Shown here piece after piece: positions 11,516 through 23,207 of a stretch of 64,000 bases of DNA. The notes below the pieces were generated by a model. The model saw only the letters and a program-made list of their open reading frames with translations. It was not told the origin of the DNA and did not search any database. The stretch lies in assembly GCA_019009955.1 (NCBI GenBank), contig CM032229.1, positions 1,960,001 through 2,024,000 of the forward strand. The letters run 5' to 3'. Within the stretch, counting starts at the first letter, position 1; every line of letters begins with the position of its first letter. The stretch is from Riptortus pedestris (taxonomy: Eukaryota > Arthropoda > Insecta > Hemiptera > Alydidae). Made by a program: the position numbers and the translations under genes.

Positions 11516-11977
11516 GCCTTCAGTAAACCCCCACTCCCGTTCGAACTATACAAATTTAGTACAGCTTATAACCATGGAAGAACTAACGTTAATTCACATA
11601 CCGAGTTTTGTTCAGTTTGGTTCAATCGTTGGGGCCGAATAAAATTGTTGGCCCCTCTTTACTTTTTTAGTGTATATCTCGTTTATACTTTAATATACGA
11701 CAAAATTGAATATGACAAAAGATACTCCAAATAACAACATAAACAACTCTTATCCTGTGCATATTTGCCGAAAAACCAATAGGAAACGAAATACGGCTAT
11801 TTTTAATTTGAGGCCTCCCTCACAACCCCCACTCCTGCTCCATCTGCCTGGCCAATCTGCGGAGCTAAACAATCCGGGGCGTCACCCGAACGCGTATTCC
11901 AAAATTCAATCAAATCGGTCCATCCGTCTAGGAGGAGTTCAGTGACATACACACGTACGCTAGAATTATATATATAA

Positions 11978-11985
<8 letters not shown>
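11516..11985 (+). mobile_element. RTE-tail-like repeat units ending in family E tail
   Basis: Two diverged copies of the ~290-bp unit also seen at 3008-4402 (AACCCCCACTCCCGTTCG at 11528 and CCTCCCTCACAACCCCCACT near 11815) run into the same 3' tail as family E. That tail includes CGTCACCCGAACGCGTATT, AATCGGTCCATCCGTCTAGG and AATTATATATATAAAGATA. The join shows that the two tail families share or exchanged modules. Confidence 0.6.
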
Positions 11986-12021
<36 letters not shown>

Positions 12022-12032
12022 TATATATATAT
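11981..12032. repeat. (TA)n microsatellite
   Basis: An alternating TA tract, interrupted once, directly after the family E tail. Confidence 0.95.
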
Positions 12033-12490
12033 AACATTATATGCCCATTTTCAAAATGTTGACATTTAGTGAATACAAGTACAAGCTAAAACTAGGAATG
12101 TTTGCAAATTACTGGAGACGCGTTTTCCACAACAGTCAAAATCAAAAATTTTATTTTGGTATTTATTATAACATATAGTGCGTTACATATCATATGAAAG
12201 GCTATGCCCAAAAGAACTAAAAGACACCTCTGTCACATTCCTAGCTAGGAATGTGAGCGCTGGGGCAACCCCCCCCCCCCCGGTAATGGGACCCGTCAGT
12301 CTACTGGAGACAACTCATTCCAGGTCCTCCTTGGATAACGGGGGTTATACCTTGTGTTGATCACTCACTACGTAGAAACACTGATCTCGAATCCATCATT
12401 CCTTGCTGCGGCTAAGGATCTTAAAGGTCTATAATCCAAAATATATATAAACCGTGAGTCTTTGTAAACCTTGAGACGTAATTTTGTTCA
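12033..12490. other. stretch without recognised genes
   Basis: AT-rich sequence with a C homopolymer at about 12270-12282. The following GGTAATGGGACCCGTCAG weakly recalls the reverse of the SINE box B region, but no box A partner is seen. Confidence 0.35.
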
Positions 12491-12640
12491 AAACTGGGCA
12501 ATAGGAATTTATTTAGTGATGAAATCACTAAATAAAATTCTGGGAAAGGGTAGTAACTTTAGATAACCCGCCCCAGTTAGCCGAGAAGCACAAAACGGGC
12601 GCTTAGAAATAAAAACTTTTTTTTTTTTTAATTCAAATAT
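12491..12640 (+). mobile_element. tRNA-derived SINE, 5'-truncated
   Basis: It starts at CTGGGCAATAGGAATTTATT, just after the tRNA-like head would end. It continues through TTAGTGATGAAATCACTAAA, GGTAGTAACTTTAGATAACC and CGCCCCAGTTAGCC to a T/A-rich tail. 5' truncation is usual for elements copied by target-primed reverse transcription. Confidence 0.7.
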
Positions 12641-14267
12641 GAATGAATTTTCTTTGCATAATTGAATGCCTCTGTTCCACTTTTTGCTTAAAGTACTGTA
12701 ATGTTAAGGTGCTTAAGAAGAGAGGAACATAGAATAAAATATAGAGGCGACGTCATCATTGCTGGTGTCCCACACACAGATAACGTCGATTTGATCTTCT
12801 AAATTTACGCAGGCACTTCTTGTCTACTTGTTTATGAATTCCAAGTTCGCAAGCTATACTATCACGATCTCCCTTTGCTATACTATCGACTTTGTTTTCG
12901 CTAGACGCTCATCATTTGTTACAGATACATTCAAATAAATAACAACATAAACAAACGCTGATAAATAAGCGATTATTGGAACGAAATCGACATTAGCCGG
13001 AGGTGACTGGTGGAAGATGCTCCCCAATCATGCTAAGCCCAGAACTAGAAACACGCTACAGCCATCACTCCCTTCGTTGATTGGCTATTCACATTGATTG
13101 AGGAATCCTTCCTTTGATTAACCATTTAACTGCGCTCCTTCCACGATTAGATCTCATTCCGATTGGATGAATCACTCGGCTAACAGCTCAACAACGACTT
13201 CACTCTATCCAACGATGTTGTTAGCCGTTGATTTTGCACAAGCTATTGTAGATATCTTCCTATCTAAATCATCTTCAGAGGTATACAGTGACTCAACCAG
13301 ACCTCCTCGGTAGAAATATCCAACCAGCAACCAGCCGAAACCCCACTAATTTAGCCAGTAACTAATATGAAATTTGAGTTAGATTAAACTTTTCGAGCTA
13401 GTAGTTTCACAAGTAAAATAATGTTGTCTCCTTAAAGTTTGGAATCAGAAGAAAATGATCGCATCAAGAATATATTCGTATAGCAGATCATGTTGGTAGA
13501 ACTACGGTCCGCTCCCTTCAGTCATTTCCTTTATCCCCAAATCGGTAAAACTTAGATATAGACCTAAAAACTGATGCCTAGGTCGGGGATATTCTAGAGA
13601 AAGTATAAGATGTAAAAAGTGTCTGGTGTAAAACACAATATTCGCCTGTGACAAGATGAACACAATACAATTTAATCCATAACAAGGCTCTGGCCTTCTC
13701 CTGGTATTTACCAACACAAGTTCATTATTATTCTCATTTTTGCCAGGAATATGTGTCGTCGGATTGCAATCTATTCATTCCAGCATATTTTCCCAGAAGG
13801 GTTTTTCAAGTTCAGATCCTGTCTCGATGGGGCACAACATGGATAAAAGAATGTGGGAGTTCTTCCAGTAAAACACGCAAGTATACCCTATCGCATCCTT
13901 GCCCCCATTACCACTAGTCTATTTTTAATATAGTTATTCAGGAAATCTGCTCCGATTTCCCCAGTTGATGAAATCTGTCTCCTAAAAATCATGAAAAGAC
14001 GTTGTTCAATCAGATTTTGGTGGCATTGTTTTAGGTTATCCCGATCTTTGAAGCAGCGTGTGTGTTCGTACTAATCCGAGTCTCCGTCCGCGTGTCTTCT
14101 AGACCTCAGATGTACTCGTTATCCCGCCCCTTCCCGTTGCCGTGAGTTGTTGTTGCCCAATAGAGGGCGACATCTGTAGAACCGGGATTTACTGAGACCA
14201 TTGGCTTCCCCCTGCAAATTCTCGACTCCACGAGTTATTATTCCCTCAATCAATTATCCCTCTATCC
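12641..14267. other. mostly single-copy sequence, no credible gene
   Basis: Mixed composition, with a GC-richer part at 13000-13350 and 14030-14230. Several CCAAT/ATTGG motifs occur at 13078-13175. Near its end is a CTCF-like site (14157-14171). No open frame has protein-family character. Confidence 0.4.
14157..14171 (+). promoter_or_regulatory. CTCF-like site
   Basis: CCAATAGAGGGCGAC differs at one position from the bilaterian CTCF core CCASYAGRKGGCRSY. It lies in a locally GC-rich island next to the 30-bp minisatellite. Binding is inferred from sequence only. Confidence 0.35.
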
Positions 14268-14945
14268 CTTCATATACTTCCTAGTATTTCTCTACTCCTT
14301 AAGATATTTCCTAGCATTCCTCTACTCCTCGAGATATTTCCTTTTATTCGTCAACTTCTCGAGATATTTCCTTGTATTCCTCAACTCCTCGAGATATTTC
14401 CTAGTATTCCTCAACTCCTCCAGACATTTCCTTGTATTCCTCAACTCCTTCGGATATTTCCTAGTATTCCTCAACTTCTCGAGATATTTCCTTGTATTCC
14501 TCAACTCCTCGAGATATTTCCTTGTATTCCTCAACTCCTCGAGATATTTCCTTGTATTCCTCTACTCCTCGAGATATTTCCTTTTATTCGTCAACTCCTC
14601 GAGATATTTCCTTGTATTCCTCAACTCCTCGAGATATTTCCTTGTATTCCTCAACTCCTCGAGATATTTCCTTGTATTCCTCAACTCCTCGAGATATTTC
14701 CTTGTATATCTCAACTCCTTCAAATATTTCCTAGTATTCATCAACTTCTCGATATATTCCCTTGTATTCTTCTACTCCTCGAGTATTTCCTCTACTTTTC
14801 GAGATATTACTTAGTGTTCCTCTATTCTCGAGATATTCCCCAGTATTTCTCTACATCTCGAGATATTTCCTGGCATTTGTCTACTCCTCAAGATACTTGC
14901 TAGTATTCCTCTACTCCCCGAGATATTTCCAAGTATCCCTCGAGA
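14268..14945. repeat. 30-bp minisatellite, about 22 copies
   Basis: Tandem copies of a unit such as CTCCTCGAGATATTTCCTTG followed by TATTCCTCAA. The core 14480-14710 is nearly homogeneous and the edges are diverged. Since 30 is a multiple of three, several frames stay open on both strands (14322-14534 minus, 14492-14734 plus, 14562-14744 minus). These encode decapeptide repeats and are by-products, not genes. Many units carry a CTCGAG site. Confidence 0.95.
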
Positions 14946-15552
14946 TGGTTGCCGGTCTTGTGAGCGGAGAGCGATGCCTAGGGAGCTGTGACGTACTCCC
15001 TCCGTGAACCCGGTGATTCAATCACATTACACCTCGGCTAGGCCAGGCGATGGAAGGGCGATAACAGCGTGCGATCACGTTGTTGGATAAAACGTGGCGA
15101 AAATTACCAATTACAGAGGAGCTCTAGCCGGATCGCTATCAGGCAACGTGTCTACCACTCCATGCCAGCCTCCTCACGGCTCTATGTCTCTACTAATTTA
15201 TTTCTCTCCCTCGAGATCTATCGTCTCGATTAATAGAGTTCCTTTTCATAATTCACTCGACACATGTGCAATCTTTATGGTTCACAGCCTTAGAAATAAG
15301 GCGATAGATGTATATTGGTAATTGCATAACGCCACGATTCTTTCCCACCAACCATTCTCCAAACTAACATTGTCACTAGCTGCATTTATTAAACTTCATG
15401 CACATAGACACCATTGACAGACAATTAAAACAAGCAGAGTCTTGTGTCAGCCATCTGCATTATATCGCTTGTCTTAATACACTTGCTTTGACTATTACAG
15501 GGACAGGAATTAAGTTTAGAATTCAATAAGACATTAGTCAAACCCAAAGAAA
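14946..15552. other. single-copy-like sequence, no recognised gene
   Basis: GC-richer at 14946-15240, then AT-rich. The 75-codon frame at 15094-15321 has no recognisable motif. Confidence 0.4.
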
Positions 15553-15640
15553 ACGATGGTAACCTCTTAGTAACGCGACACGATTAGCTTAAGCAGCTTA
15601 AATTGGACGTTAATAGATATTATTGAAACATGAACGAATA
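15553..15640 (+). mobile_element. SINE tail fragment
   Basis: GGTAACCTCTTAGTAACGCG, TTAGCTTAAGCAGCTTAAAT and GGACGTTAATAGATATTA match the 3' part of the SINE seen whole at 54573-54797. The head is absent. Confidence 0.55.
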
Positions 15641-16313
15641 TTATGAAAGAAGGACTACATCCGGAAATTACAAAATTCGCCACCATCTGTTGAACTATGA
15701 ATACTGCGTATTTTTGGTAATTTCTATAACCTAATAAATCTGTTGAGATAATATGACCAATTTAACTTTACTAGTCTATGGCAGAAGGAACAAAAAATGA
15801 AAACTTCAAACGATTATTCAAATCATTTTTATTTCTCAACTAGTTTCCAATCTTGGTGACGCCAATCAGGTGAAGTTCTACTACGTATGTTCTCCTAACA
15901 TAAAATAACATATTTCAATAGAAAAAGAAATCTTATTGTCAATGATACTACTGTGATGTTATTACGACTCAAGAAAACAAAATTAATTCAAACAAACATT
16001 AATCAGTTCTAAAATTGATAATAAAATAGCGACAAAGGAGAATATAAGTATGCATATAGACAACCGTAAGGATACTAATTTTACAAATAAAAAATATACT
16101 GAAAGAATAATGTACTTTGAAATATAAAATGCATTCTAAAAATATGTCAACTTAATGTATCACATTTATTTAAAATACAAAACTGTCTTATAAATAAATA
16201 GAAACTGAAAATAACTAATAAATGAACTGAAAATAAAAATATAGAAACCGAGAGCAAAATAAAATAACCTTAATTTATATAAATGAAGTAACCAAAAATC
16301 CATCTAATTTTCA
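15641..16313. other. AT-rich stretch without recognised features
   Basis: Strongly AT-rich, with no repeat terminus, RNA gene or coding signal. Confidence 0.45.
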
Positions 16314-16390
16314 TGAAGGGTGGTAACCTGCACATAACCGAATTAGCCTTAGTTGCAAAAAATGGACGTTAATAAATAATTTAATTTTCA
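16314..16390 (+). mobile_element. SINE tail fragment
   Basis: AAGGGTGGTAACCTGCACAT, AACCGAATTAGCCTTAGTTG and ATGGACGTTAATAAATAAT match the SINE 3' part. The 5' part is missing. Confidence 0.65.
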
Positions 16391-16867
16391 TTTTTGTGAA
16401 ATATTCTCGCTGAATATGGAACGACTGCTTTCATTTTTAATGAATAGCCATTTTGGGCTACCTAGCCACTGGTGTCCGGTGTTGGCAAGGATGAGTTGGT
16501 AGTAATAATCTTGTGTAAGTTGTCATTCACATATGCAAAATATGAGCTCCAATAACGATGAAAAACTATCTAAAAAATGTAGCAAATTTGATTAAATTAT
16601 TTCAAGACTAACTCCCAAAATGAAATTCATATTTTACCCTAGCTTCACCAATAGTGATGTAGGGTACCTTTAGTTAATTTTGCCCAAGTAAAATGAAGTG
16701 GATATCTATACATTCGTCTAAGCAAAAGAGCATTATATTTCTTTTAAAACGGTGACAAAACCATTGCAATTTAACATCGGATAGAAACCTCTACGAGGTT
16801 TAAATTAGATATGTGTAACGATAGTTTCTATCCCCTGAAAACTTATTTCTTTCACAACTTTTAATGA

Positions 16868-17062
16868 GGACTCAGATTAACCCTCTGAGTTAAGGCGTTG
16901 TTCTTAATCTCACATTGTGAACCTAGAATAGTGGGTTCTTGGGAAATAGGAATTTGATTATTGGTGAACTCATTAAATGAAATTCATAGTCACACCCTGG
17001 CAAGAAAAGGAAAGCGACCACTTCCAATTTGTCATGGCACAAGGTGGACTTTAATAAATAAC
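16868..17062 (+). mobile_element. tRNA-derived SINE, diverged, box B damaged
   Basis: The head GAGGACTCAGATTAACCCTC and GAGTTAAGGCGTTGTTCTTA aligns with box A of the family. In the box B region GTGGGTTCTTGGGAAATAGG, about 10 bp are deleted, so internal promoter function is likely lost. The body and tail (CATTAAATGAAATTCATAG, CACCCTGGC, GGACTTTAATAAATAAC) are present. Confidence 0.65.
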
Positions 17063-18212
17063 ATAATTTTCTTACCACTTTTAAAACTTTTAACTCTCGA
17101 ATTTAATAAATATATATAATTTCCGTTCATCTTCGGTTGGTATTAGACCTTTAAGAACTTTAGCCGCCATTGAACGAGAGTCAAGGGATTCATGTTCTTG
17201 GCTTATTCATCAACTCGACGTATACCCCCCGATACCCAAGGAGGATCTTGAATGAGTTATCCAAACTCATCAGGCCCCATTGTACTCGGAAGGTCTGGGG
17301 CCAATTCACGCTGTCTGGTTCTAAGAGAGTTATAATCGTTAGTCATTCCGAGGGGCTGTCAGACATATATACTCTTCCGACTCCCGCTCATCCATAAGTA
17401 CTGCGACACCAGCACGCTCTGTTAGCGACCTCGTCATTCTCTCTTGGAGGAGACCAAACCAGCACCTATTTAAAACTTTAACTATTTTCTCCTCATAGTA
17501 TCCCTATGAATAGTTATTTATTTGAATACATGTTCCCTTGCCACATGGCATATTGCATGTATGATTATGTTTAAATACATTTTTATTTTACAATATATAC
17601 ACGTTAATCAGCCATTTAATCAAATATACTACATACAAAAATAATAATAAAATAAAATATTAAAATAAGTAAGATTATTACAAATGAAATTAATAAATGA
17701 AATGAAAACTTAAATTAATAAAAAAAAAGTCAAAGCTAAACTCAACCGATGTTTTATTTGTGAGTCAATGTAAGGTAAATATATTGAATTATAATTCCCA
17801 TTCCATACAATCAACTTTACATTCTAATGTACTTTTACTATATCTATACTTTTGATAAACTTTATAAATTCTTTATTATATTTATTAAATATAATATAAG
17901 GTGGTTTAGGCCTTTTAAATTTATGTTCATTATTAAATTTGATCTATTTTGATTAAATGTTGATCAGTCATAAAGTATATATAAAAACGTTTGTGTTGTC
18001 TGTAAGTTGCAAGTACATTTGTCATTGTTTTGAATTTTAAATCTTGTTAAATGAAGTCCTGCCAGGCCATATCCCGTTAGAAATTGTGTGCATTTGTGAT
18101 GGTAAGAGTTGTAGTTGTGAGTTATATTTGGTATGTTTTGGTGTAAGCTGTAAGATTTGTTACATGTCGTCCATTCTCTGTTCCACTTATGTATTGTATC
18201 GGTACGCAGGTG
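17063..18212. other. stretch without recognised genes
   Basis: 17160-17460 is GC-richer with a 75-codon frame (17170-17397) of no recognised family. The remainder is very AT-rich. Confidence 0.4.
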
Positions 18213-18450
18213 TTTTAGCAGATTTCCCTTACTATAAATATTGTTCTATACATTTATTCTCTATCTTGAATATTAACCGAGATATTTGCATTTTTATTAA
18301 ATCTGGGCGGCTATCGACGGGTGACTTTCCCGCCAAAAGCTAGTTAGGCCGTTTCCTTAACTGCTCGACTCTCGTGAAATTTCTGTGTTGTAAAACTTCA
18401 CGTGGGAAATCTGCTTAGTTTACCCAGCCCCTGCGTGACGGACATTTTTA
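18213..18450 (+). mobile_element. family H element with both ends, internally deleted (238 bp)
   Basis: The 5' terminus TTTTAGCAGATTTCCCTTAC jumps directly to the A/T-rich middle (TATAAATATTGTTCTATAC) and on to the full 3' end with GGGAAATCTGCTTAGTTTAC, CAGCCCCTGCGTG and ACGGAC. The TA tract and G-rich block are missing. Because both termini sit 238 bp apart, this copy helps define the element ends. Confidence 0.85.
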
Positions 18451-19134
18451 ATGTAAGAGTGGTACGAGAGAGAATTCAGGGATTAGTGTGGTATCTTGAG
18501 CTGCATCCTTTGCTAGCGTGTCAGCTTGTTCGTTGCCAATATTTCCTGAATGGGCTTTTACCTAGTCTATATATAGATTTAAAAGTATAATTTCCAGAAT
18601 AGAAACGGTCTTGTACGTAAATTCCTAACTACTAAATGTTGAAGATTAAATTTCAATTCTTGTTCTCACTAAGAGGGAAATAGGGAATATGTGAGGTTAT
18701 GTCATCTGTGCGTGGGAGATATCATTAGTTAAGAGAGCCCTTGTTGCTTCGTGTTGGCCTGCCCGACATTGCCACAGCTGTTTGCCCTCTCGTGCCTTCC
18801 AAGAGTGTGGCATAGTGTAAGGTATATTGGAATTTTCAATTTCTTCAAAAAGATAAGAGGAAAACGTCTATCAGATAGCGGCAAAGCTGACATTCATTAT
18901 GCTCTAGAAGGCTTTATCATTCTCCTTGGCTCGTTAAGTAGAGCCTGGTTGGACTCGTAAAGATTAGCAGAGGAGCTGTTATCTCAAGGCCCCGCTAGTA
19001 TCGCTGTCCACCAAGGAGAATGATAACGCTCCTGTCACCCTACTCCTTATCAGATGTCACCTATACCTACCTATCACTCACATACTCATCCTAAATACCA
19101 TAACAAACAACTAGCATATTACAAAAAAATACGA
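18451..19134. other. single-copy-like island with an inverted repeat
   Basis: It includes a GC-richer block 18720-19060 holding WGATAR-type motifs (TATCAGATAG near 18870, GTTATCTC near 18979, CTTATCAGATG near 19050) and the 16-bp inverted repeat listed separately. No gene is recognised. Confidence 0.4.
18914..19026. repeat. perfect 16-bp inverted repeat with 81-bp loop
   Basis: TTATCATTCTCCTTGG at 18914-18929 is the exact reverse complement of CCAAGGAGAATGATAA at 19011-19026. Each arm also contains a TGATAA/TTATCA GATA-type core. Confidence 0.8.
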
Positions 19135-20012
19135 AAGGGCTGCGTGAAGTAAGCAGATTTCCAACTTGCTGGCAAAACAAGCTATTGATCTCATCAGAGC
19201 ACATATTCTCTAATAGTATGCAAATAACCGATGAGTAGAAGGGGGGGGGGATACTAAATGCAGAATACAAGAAAGTACGAATAACTCGCTTAATACTTGA
19301 GTTAGGAAATAATGCAATGAACAACAATTGTAGAACATCAATAGTTTAACAAGATTGGTTCTATTACATTTTACAATCCGACTTATAACGGAGATATTTT
19401 GAATTTTCAACCCCCCCCCCCTTCTTCTAAACCCCCAGTGTTTCCACAAATACCAATTATGATCTTTACTGTTGGACTGAAACTGTCAAATATCGTATTG
19501 ATCAAATAAACGTTTTTAAGGAAAGAACGAAACATATTAATTGATGACTTCATCACACAACATATGAATTAATTAATATGCAAAGTAAAAGTTTAATGAA
19601 AACCATATTTGGTATTTAACTATGAATGAAGTAGTTCATGACATAATAACTTATTGGTAATAGAATGAGCAGAAGTAGGGGTTTACGAATGGCCGAAAAC
19701 TAAATTATGGACATATTTCCGTTAATGTTCAATATAGAGAAAACGTGTGTAAAACAATATTCATATAACATTACATTTTCAATAAGATTGCTTCTGTAAA
19801 ATGTTTCGATCCGACGCGTAATATCGGAGATATTTTGGATTTTCGAAATCCCCCCCCCTAACCCTCCCTCCCCAATATCCGATTTCAGCCATTAACTAAC
19901 GTAACCTTTATTTTTTCATAAAAAGTATAAATATCGAGTTTGGTAACGATTAAACAAACTTTGTGACGACTGCAGGGTTAACAGTCAAATATGCCTATCC
20001 ATCTATATATAT
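19135..20012 (-). mobile_element. family H copy or copies, subfamily B end, minus strand
   Basis: The 3' end is decayed (GGGCTGCGTGAAGTAAGCAG) and followed by the subfamily B segment TTGCTGGCAAAACAAG. The middle module occurs twice (19200-19500 with poly-G and poly-C; 19590-19990 with GATTTCAGCCATTAACTAAC and GTTTGGTAACGATTAAAC). It ends near CTATATATATAACA without a 5' terminus and abuts an H fragment of opposite orientation. Confidence 0.75.
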
Positions 20013-20462
20013 AACAATACTTTGATTTATTATAAACCACATTATTGGAAGCCTAAATACCAAATATTGTTTTCATTGAACTTTTACTTTGTGAGATATA
20101 TGCGTTCTGTTGACCTCCTCCCCCTTCTTTTGTTTTTGGATTTAAGTGAGTGAGATAAAACTGATTCTGATTCATTACTACAGCACTAGCTTTAGTAAAT
20201 GGTTTTCAATAAGATTGATATGCTATATTCAGATATATTTCATTAATTGTTTGTCTTTCCTGTCTATCTATGCAGCGCTACGAGGTTGGCTGGCCTGTTC
20301 GTTTACAGCTCAGCCGCTTTCCGTTGTAGAGGTTATTAACTTGTACTGTTAATTTACTGAGCATTCACAGTATTGTTACCTATATGTATATTTATCTATT
20401 GTAAACCTTCTCGTGGGAAATCTGCTTAGTTTACGCAGCCCCTGCGTGACGGACTTTTTAAA
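20013..20462 (+). mobile_element. family H element, 3' half
   Basis: Plus-oriented H middle (CTAAATACCAAATATTG, TTTACTTTGTGAGATATA, AATTGTTTGTCTTTCC, ACGAGGTTGGCTGGCC) and a complete 3' end with GGGAAATCTGCTTAGTTTAC, GCAGCCCCTGCGTGACGG and a T run. It directly follows a minus-strand copy, forming an inverted pair. Confidence 0.85.
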
Positions 20463-21610
20463 AATAATATGAGCTGCCAAGACAAAATTAAATAAAAACT
20501 TTAAATCTTCGCGAATCATCGTAAATTCCAAGAGAATATCAATTTGAATATTAAAATTTCATATATTACCAACTGTGTTACCCGTCATTTATTGACTGAA
20601 ATAGAAATAGTTTCCCGTGGAAATATAAAGATTGAATACACATAATCCTCCCGTCATACTCATCAATAACACTTTCATTTGTTTTATCAGAGATAAAAGC
20701 ATTTAGACAAATTTATGATTAGAATTGCTGTTATCCGGAAACTAATACATATTATAATGGTTTCCATTCGAAATATAAATATTGGAGTGTTCGAAGCACT
20801 AAATAATCCACAATTACTTTCAAAATGCTATTCATAATTACAATTTTTATGGCCAACAATGTTTTGAACAATGAATTGGGATTGAGTAGAAACCACATAA
20901 CGATTATTCTTCAAACTTACCAATGTTAGATCGATTCGTAGTGTTCCTACACTGTAAGGGAAATAAAAATAAATAGACAGCCAGGAAATGTAAATATATC
21001 AGATGGGTTAGCAAGGTAAGTAGACTGGGGGATAACCTTGTAATGAATATGAACATTCACACTCATTATTAAGATTAATTATTTCTCGAGGAAAGCAACA
21101 TCACTAATCATAATTAATAATGATGGAGGAATCATATCCATGATTATTTATGATTTATTACATATTTTATAAGGTATTTTAAGCATTAGAGAGGCATTGA
21201 TCAGGAACTCCTATTTTTGTTTTGTACTCTTCAAGACTAAAAAGTTCTTTAAATTTCCTTTTATGTTTTCGGATGGCATTATAGACCCTTTCAGATTTAC
21301 TGCCACCCGAGAGTGAGACTCCAGAGGTTCGTGGTTGGAGTTTTTTCGTAGTGAGTGATTTATGATAAGTAAACAAATTCACATTTCTGAGAATAACACT
21401 ACATTGCTAGAAGTATAAGCAACAATTTACATTTTAACATAGACCAATATGAGGTCGACAGGGAAGCGGCAAACTAATAGGCAAAGGAAGTTGCTCGACA
21501 CCTCCCAAGGCTCAGTGCTGCCAACCTGCTATTCATTTAGGAAATCAATCCTGTAATAGATTAAATTATATTAAAAAATCTGATTACATCATATTCTCAA
21601 TACCAAAACT
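20463..21610. other. AT-rich stretch, no recognised gene
   Basis: A 67-codon frame on the minus strand (21179-21382, Lys/Ser-rich) has no family I recognise. Otherwise nothing. Confidence 0.4.
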
Positions 21611-21695
21611 GTGTGCGTGCGTGCGTGCGTGTGTGTGTTTGTGTGTGCGTGTGTGTTTGTAGTGTTGTGAGCGTGTGTGTGAGCGCGCGTCTATT
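21611..21695. repeat. (GTGC/GT)n microsatellite
   Basis: GTGTGCGTGCGTGCGTGCGT followed by imperfect GT/GC repeats to about 21695. Confidence 0.9.
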
Positions 21696-22347
21696 GTTTG
21701 TCTTTTCGCTCTCTAATTCAAAACATCTCCGTTATTATAAGTTGGTATAGAAAATGTTTTATTTCGTTACGGCTATCGGTTAACGAGGTTCGGGGAATGT
21801 TAAGTTTTTTCATTATAAAAAGAAGCTATTAAGGTTTCTCATGTGACAAAATTACATCAAACATACGTCAAATCATCACCCATGTTATTGGATCAATTCT
21901 AATCTCTTCGACGCTCGGGTTATTATATTATTTAATTAATAGATTATGAATGTCATTCATGTAAAATATGTACTATTATTTTTAATAGAATTTATTGTCG
22001 CGTTCATTAGTCCATTATTTAGTTTCATTGTTATTATAGTTTTTTTTAATAGTTATTAGGTTTTTTTTTTTTTGGTGTTTTTTAAATTTGTACTAGATAC
22101 TAGAGTCCGATAGTTTGGCTTCTTCACAACATAGATACAGGCTACCCTGGTTTTATTTGGCATTCTGCATACAAAAACCATAATCTTACAATATTAATAT
22201 TTTATTTGTCGTGGTATTGGATCCAAGATTCGATTAAATGATTCGAATCATGAAATTGTAATATATACTCCCTAAGTTCTAGATACCTTGGAAAACCCGC
22301 TAATTAGGCAGCTTCTATGTATCGGGCTTTTAGAAAACTTCAATTAA
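21696..22347. other. AT-rich stretch without recognised features
   Basis: Contains T homopolymers near 22040 and 22063 and no terminus or coding signal. Confidence 0.4.
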
Positions 22348-22406
22348 GGGGTGGGGAGCGATTTTTAAAAAAATTCCTCAAATGCACATGGATCCTACCT
22401 ATATGA
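22348..22406 (+). mobile_element. family H 5' block stub
   Basis: GCGATTTTTAAAAAAATTCC, TCAAATGCACATGGATCCTA and CCTATATGAC match the plus-oriented block near the H 5' end (GCGATTTTCGAAAAATTTC and CAAATGTCCATCGATCCTAC). It is cut by the next, opposite copy. Confidence 0.6.
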
Positions 22407-23207
22407 CAAAAAGTCCGTCACGCAGGGGCTGCGTAAACTAAGCAGATTTCCCACGTGAAGTTTAGTAATAGAAAAATCTACATAATTGTAGCACAACACC
22501 ACCGTGAATAAATACAAACGGAAATAAGAAATGTTTTATCCAATTTCAATAACCTGCCGACAGTAAGCGTTGGGTTAGAAATGTAAACAAACGGGTCTGT
22601 CCGCCTCACACCGGAAAGAAAAACAATTACTGAAATATATCAGAATATAACATATTAATTTTATTGAGAACTATTTACTATGTCTTATACTGTAATTAAT
22701 AATGAGTCAGAATAATTGTTATCTCAATCAATCAAATTTTAGTAGTCCAAAACCTTAAGACGGGGGGGGGGGTCACCAGGACATATTTGCAAGTACCTCG
22801 TATAATAAAGGTCTCTTGAATACAGTTTTTGGCTAATTTAAACTTTGAATAATGTGGTTTATTATGTAGCAAAGTATTTTTTATCTGACATGAGTAGAAG
22901 TGGCGGTTTACTGATGGCTGAAAACTGAAAAATGCAAATATCTCGGTTAATATTCAAGATAGTGAATAAATGTATAATATGTATAGAACATTTCATTTGC
23001 AATAAGATTGGATCTATACAATTTTTCATGCCGATTTATGGTAACGGAGATATTTCTAATTTTCGAAAATCCTCCCCTCTAAACTCCCCCCCCCTGGGCC
23101 GATTTTAGACGGGAACGAACTTGATCTTTCTTTTTACATAAAACGACTAGGTAAATATCGAGTGTGATAAATTGCGTTATGAGTACGACCTCAATAGTTG
23201 ATTTCCC

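Noticed and set aside
14322..14744. Overlapping repetitive open frames on both strands
   Set aside because: They are by-products of a 30-bp tandem repeat whose length is a multiple of three.
17170..17397. 75-codon frame in a GC-richer stretch
   Set aside because: No recognised motif or splice context.
21179..21382. Lys/Ser-rich 67-codon frame on the minus strand
   Set aside because: No family recognised and no splice context. Length is within chance for AT-rich DNA.
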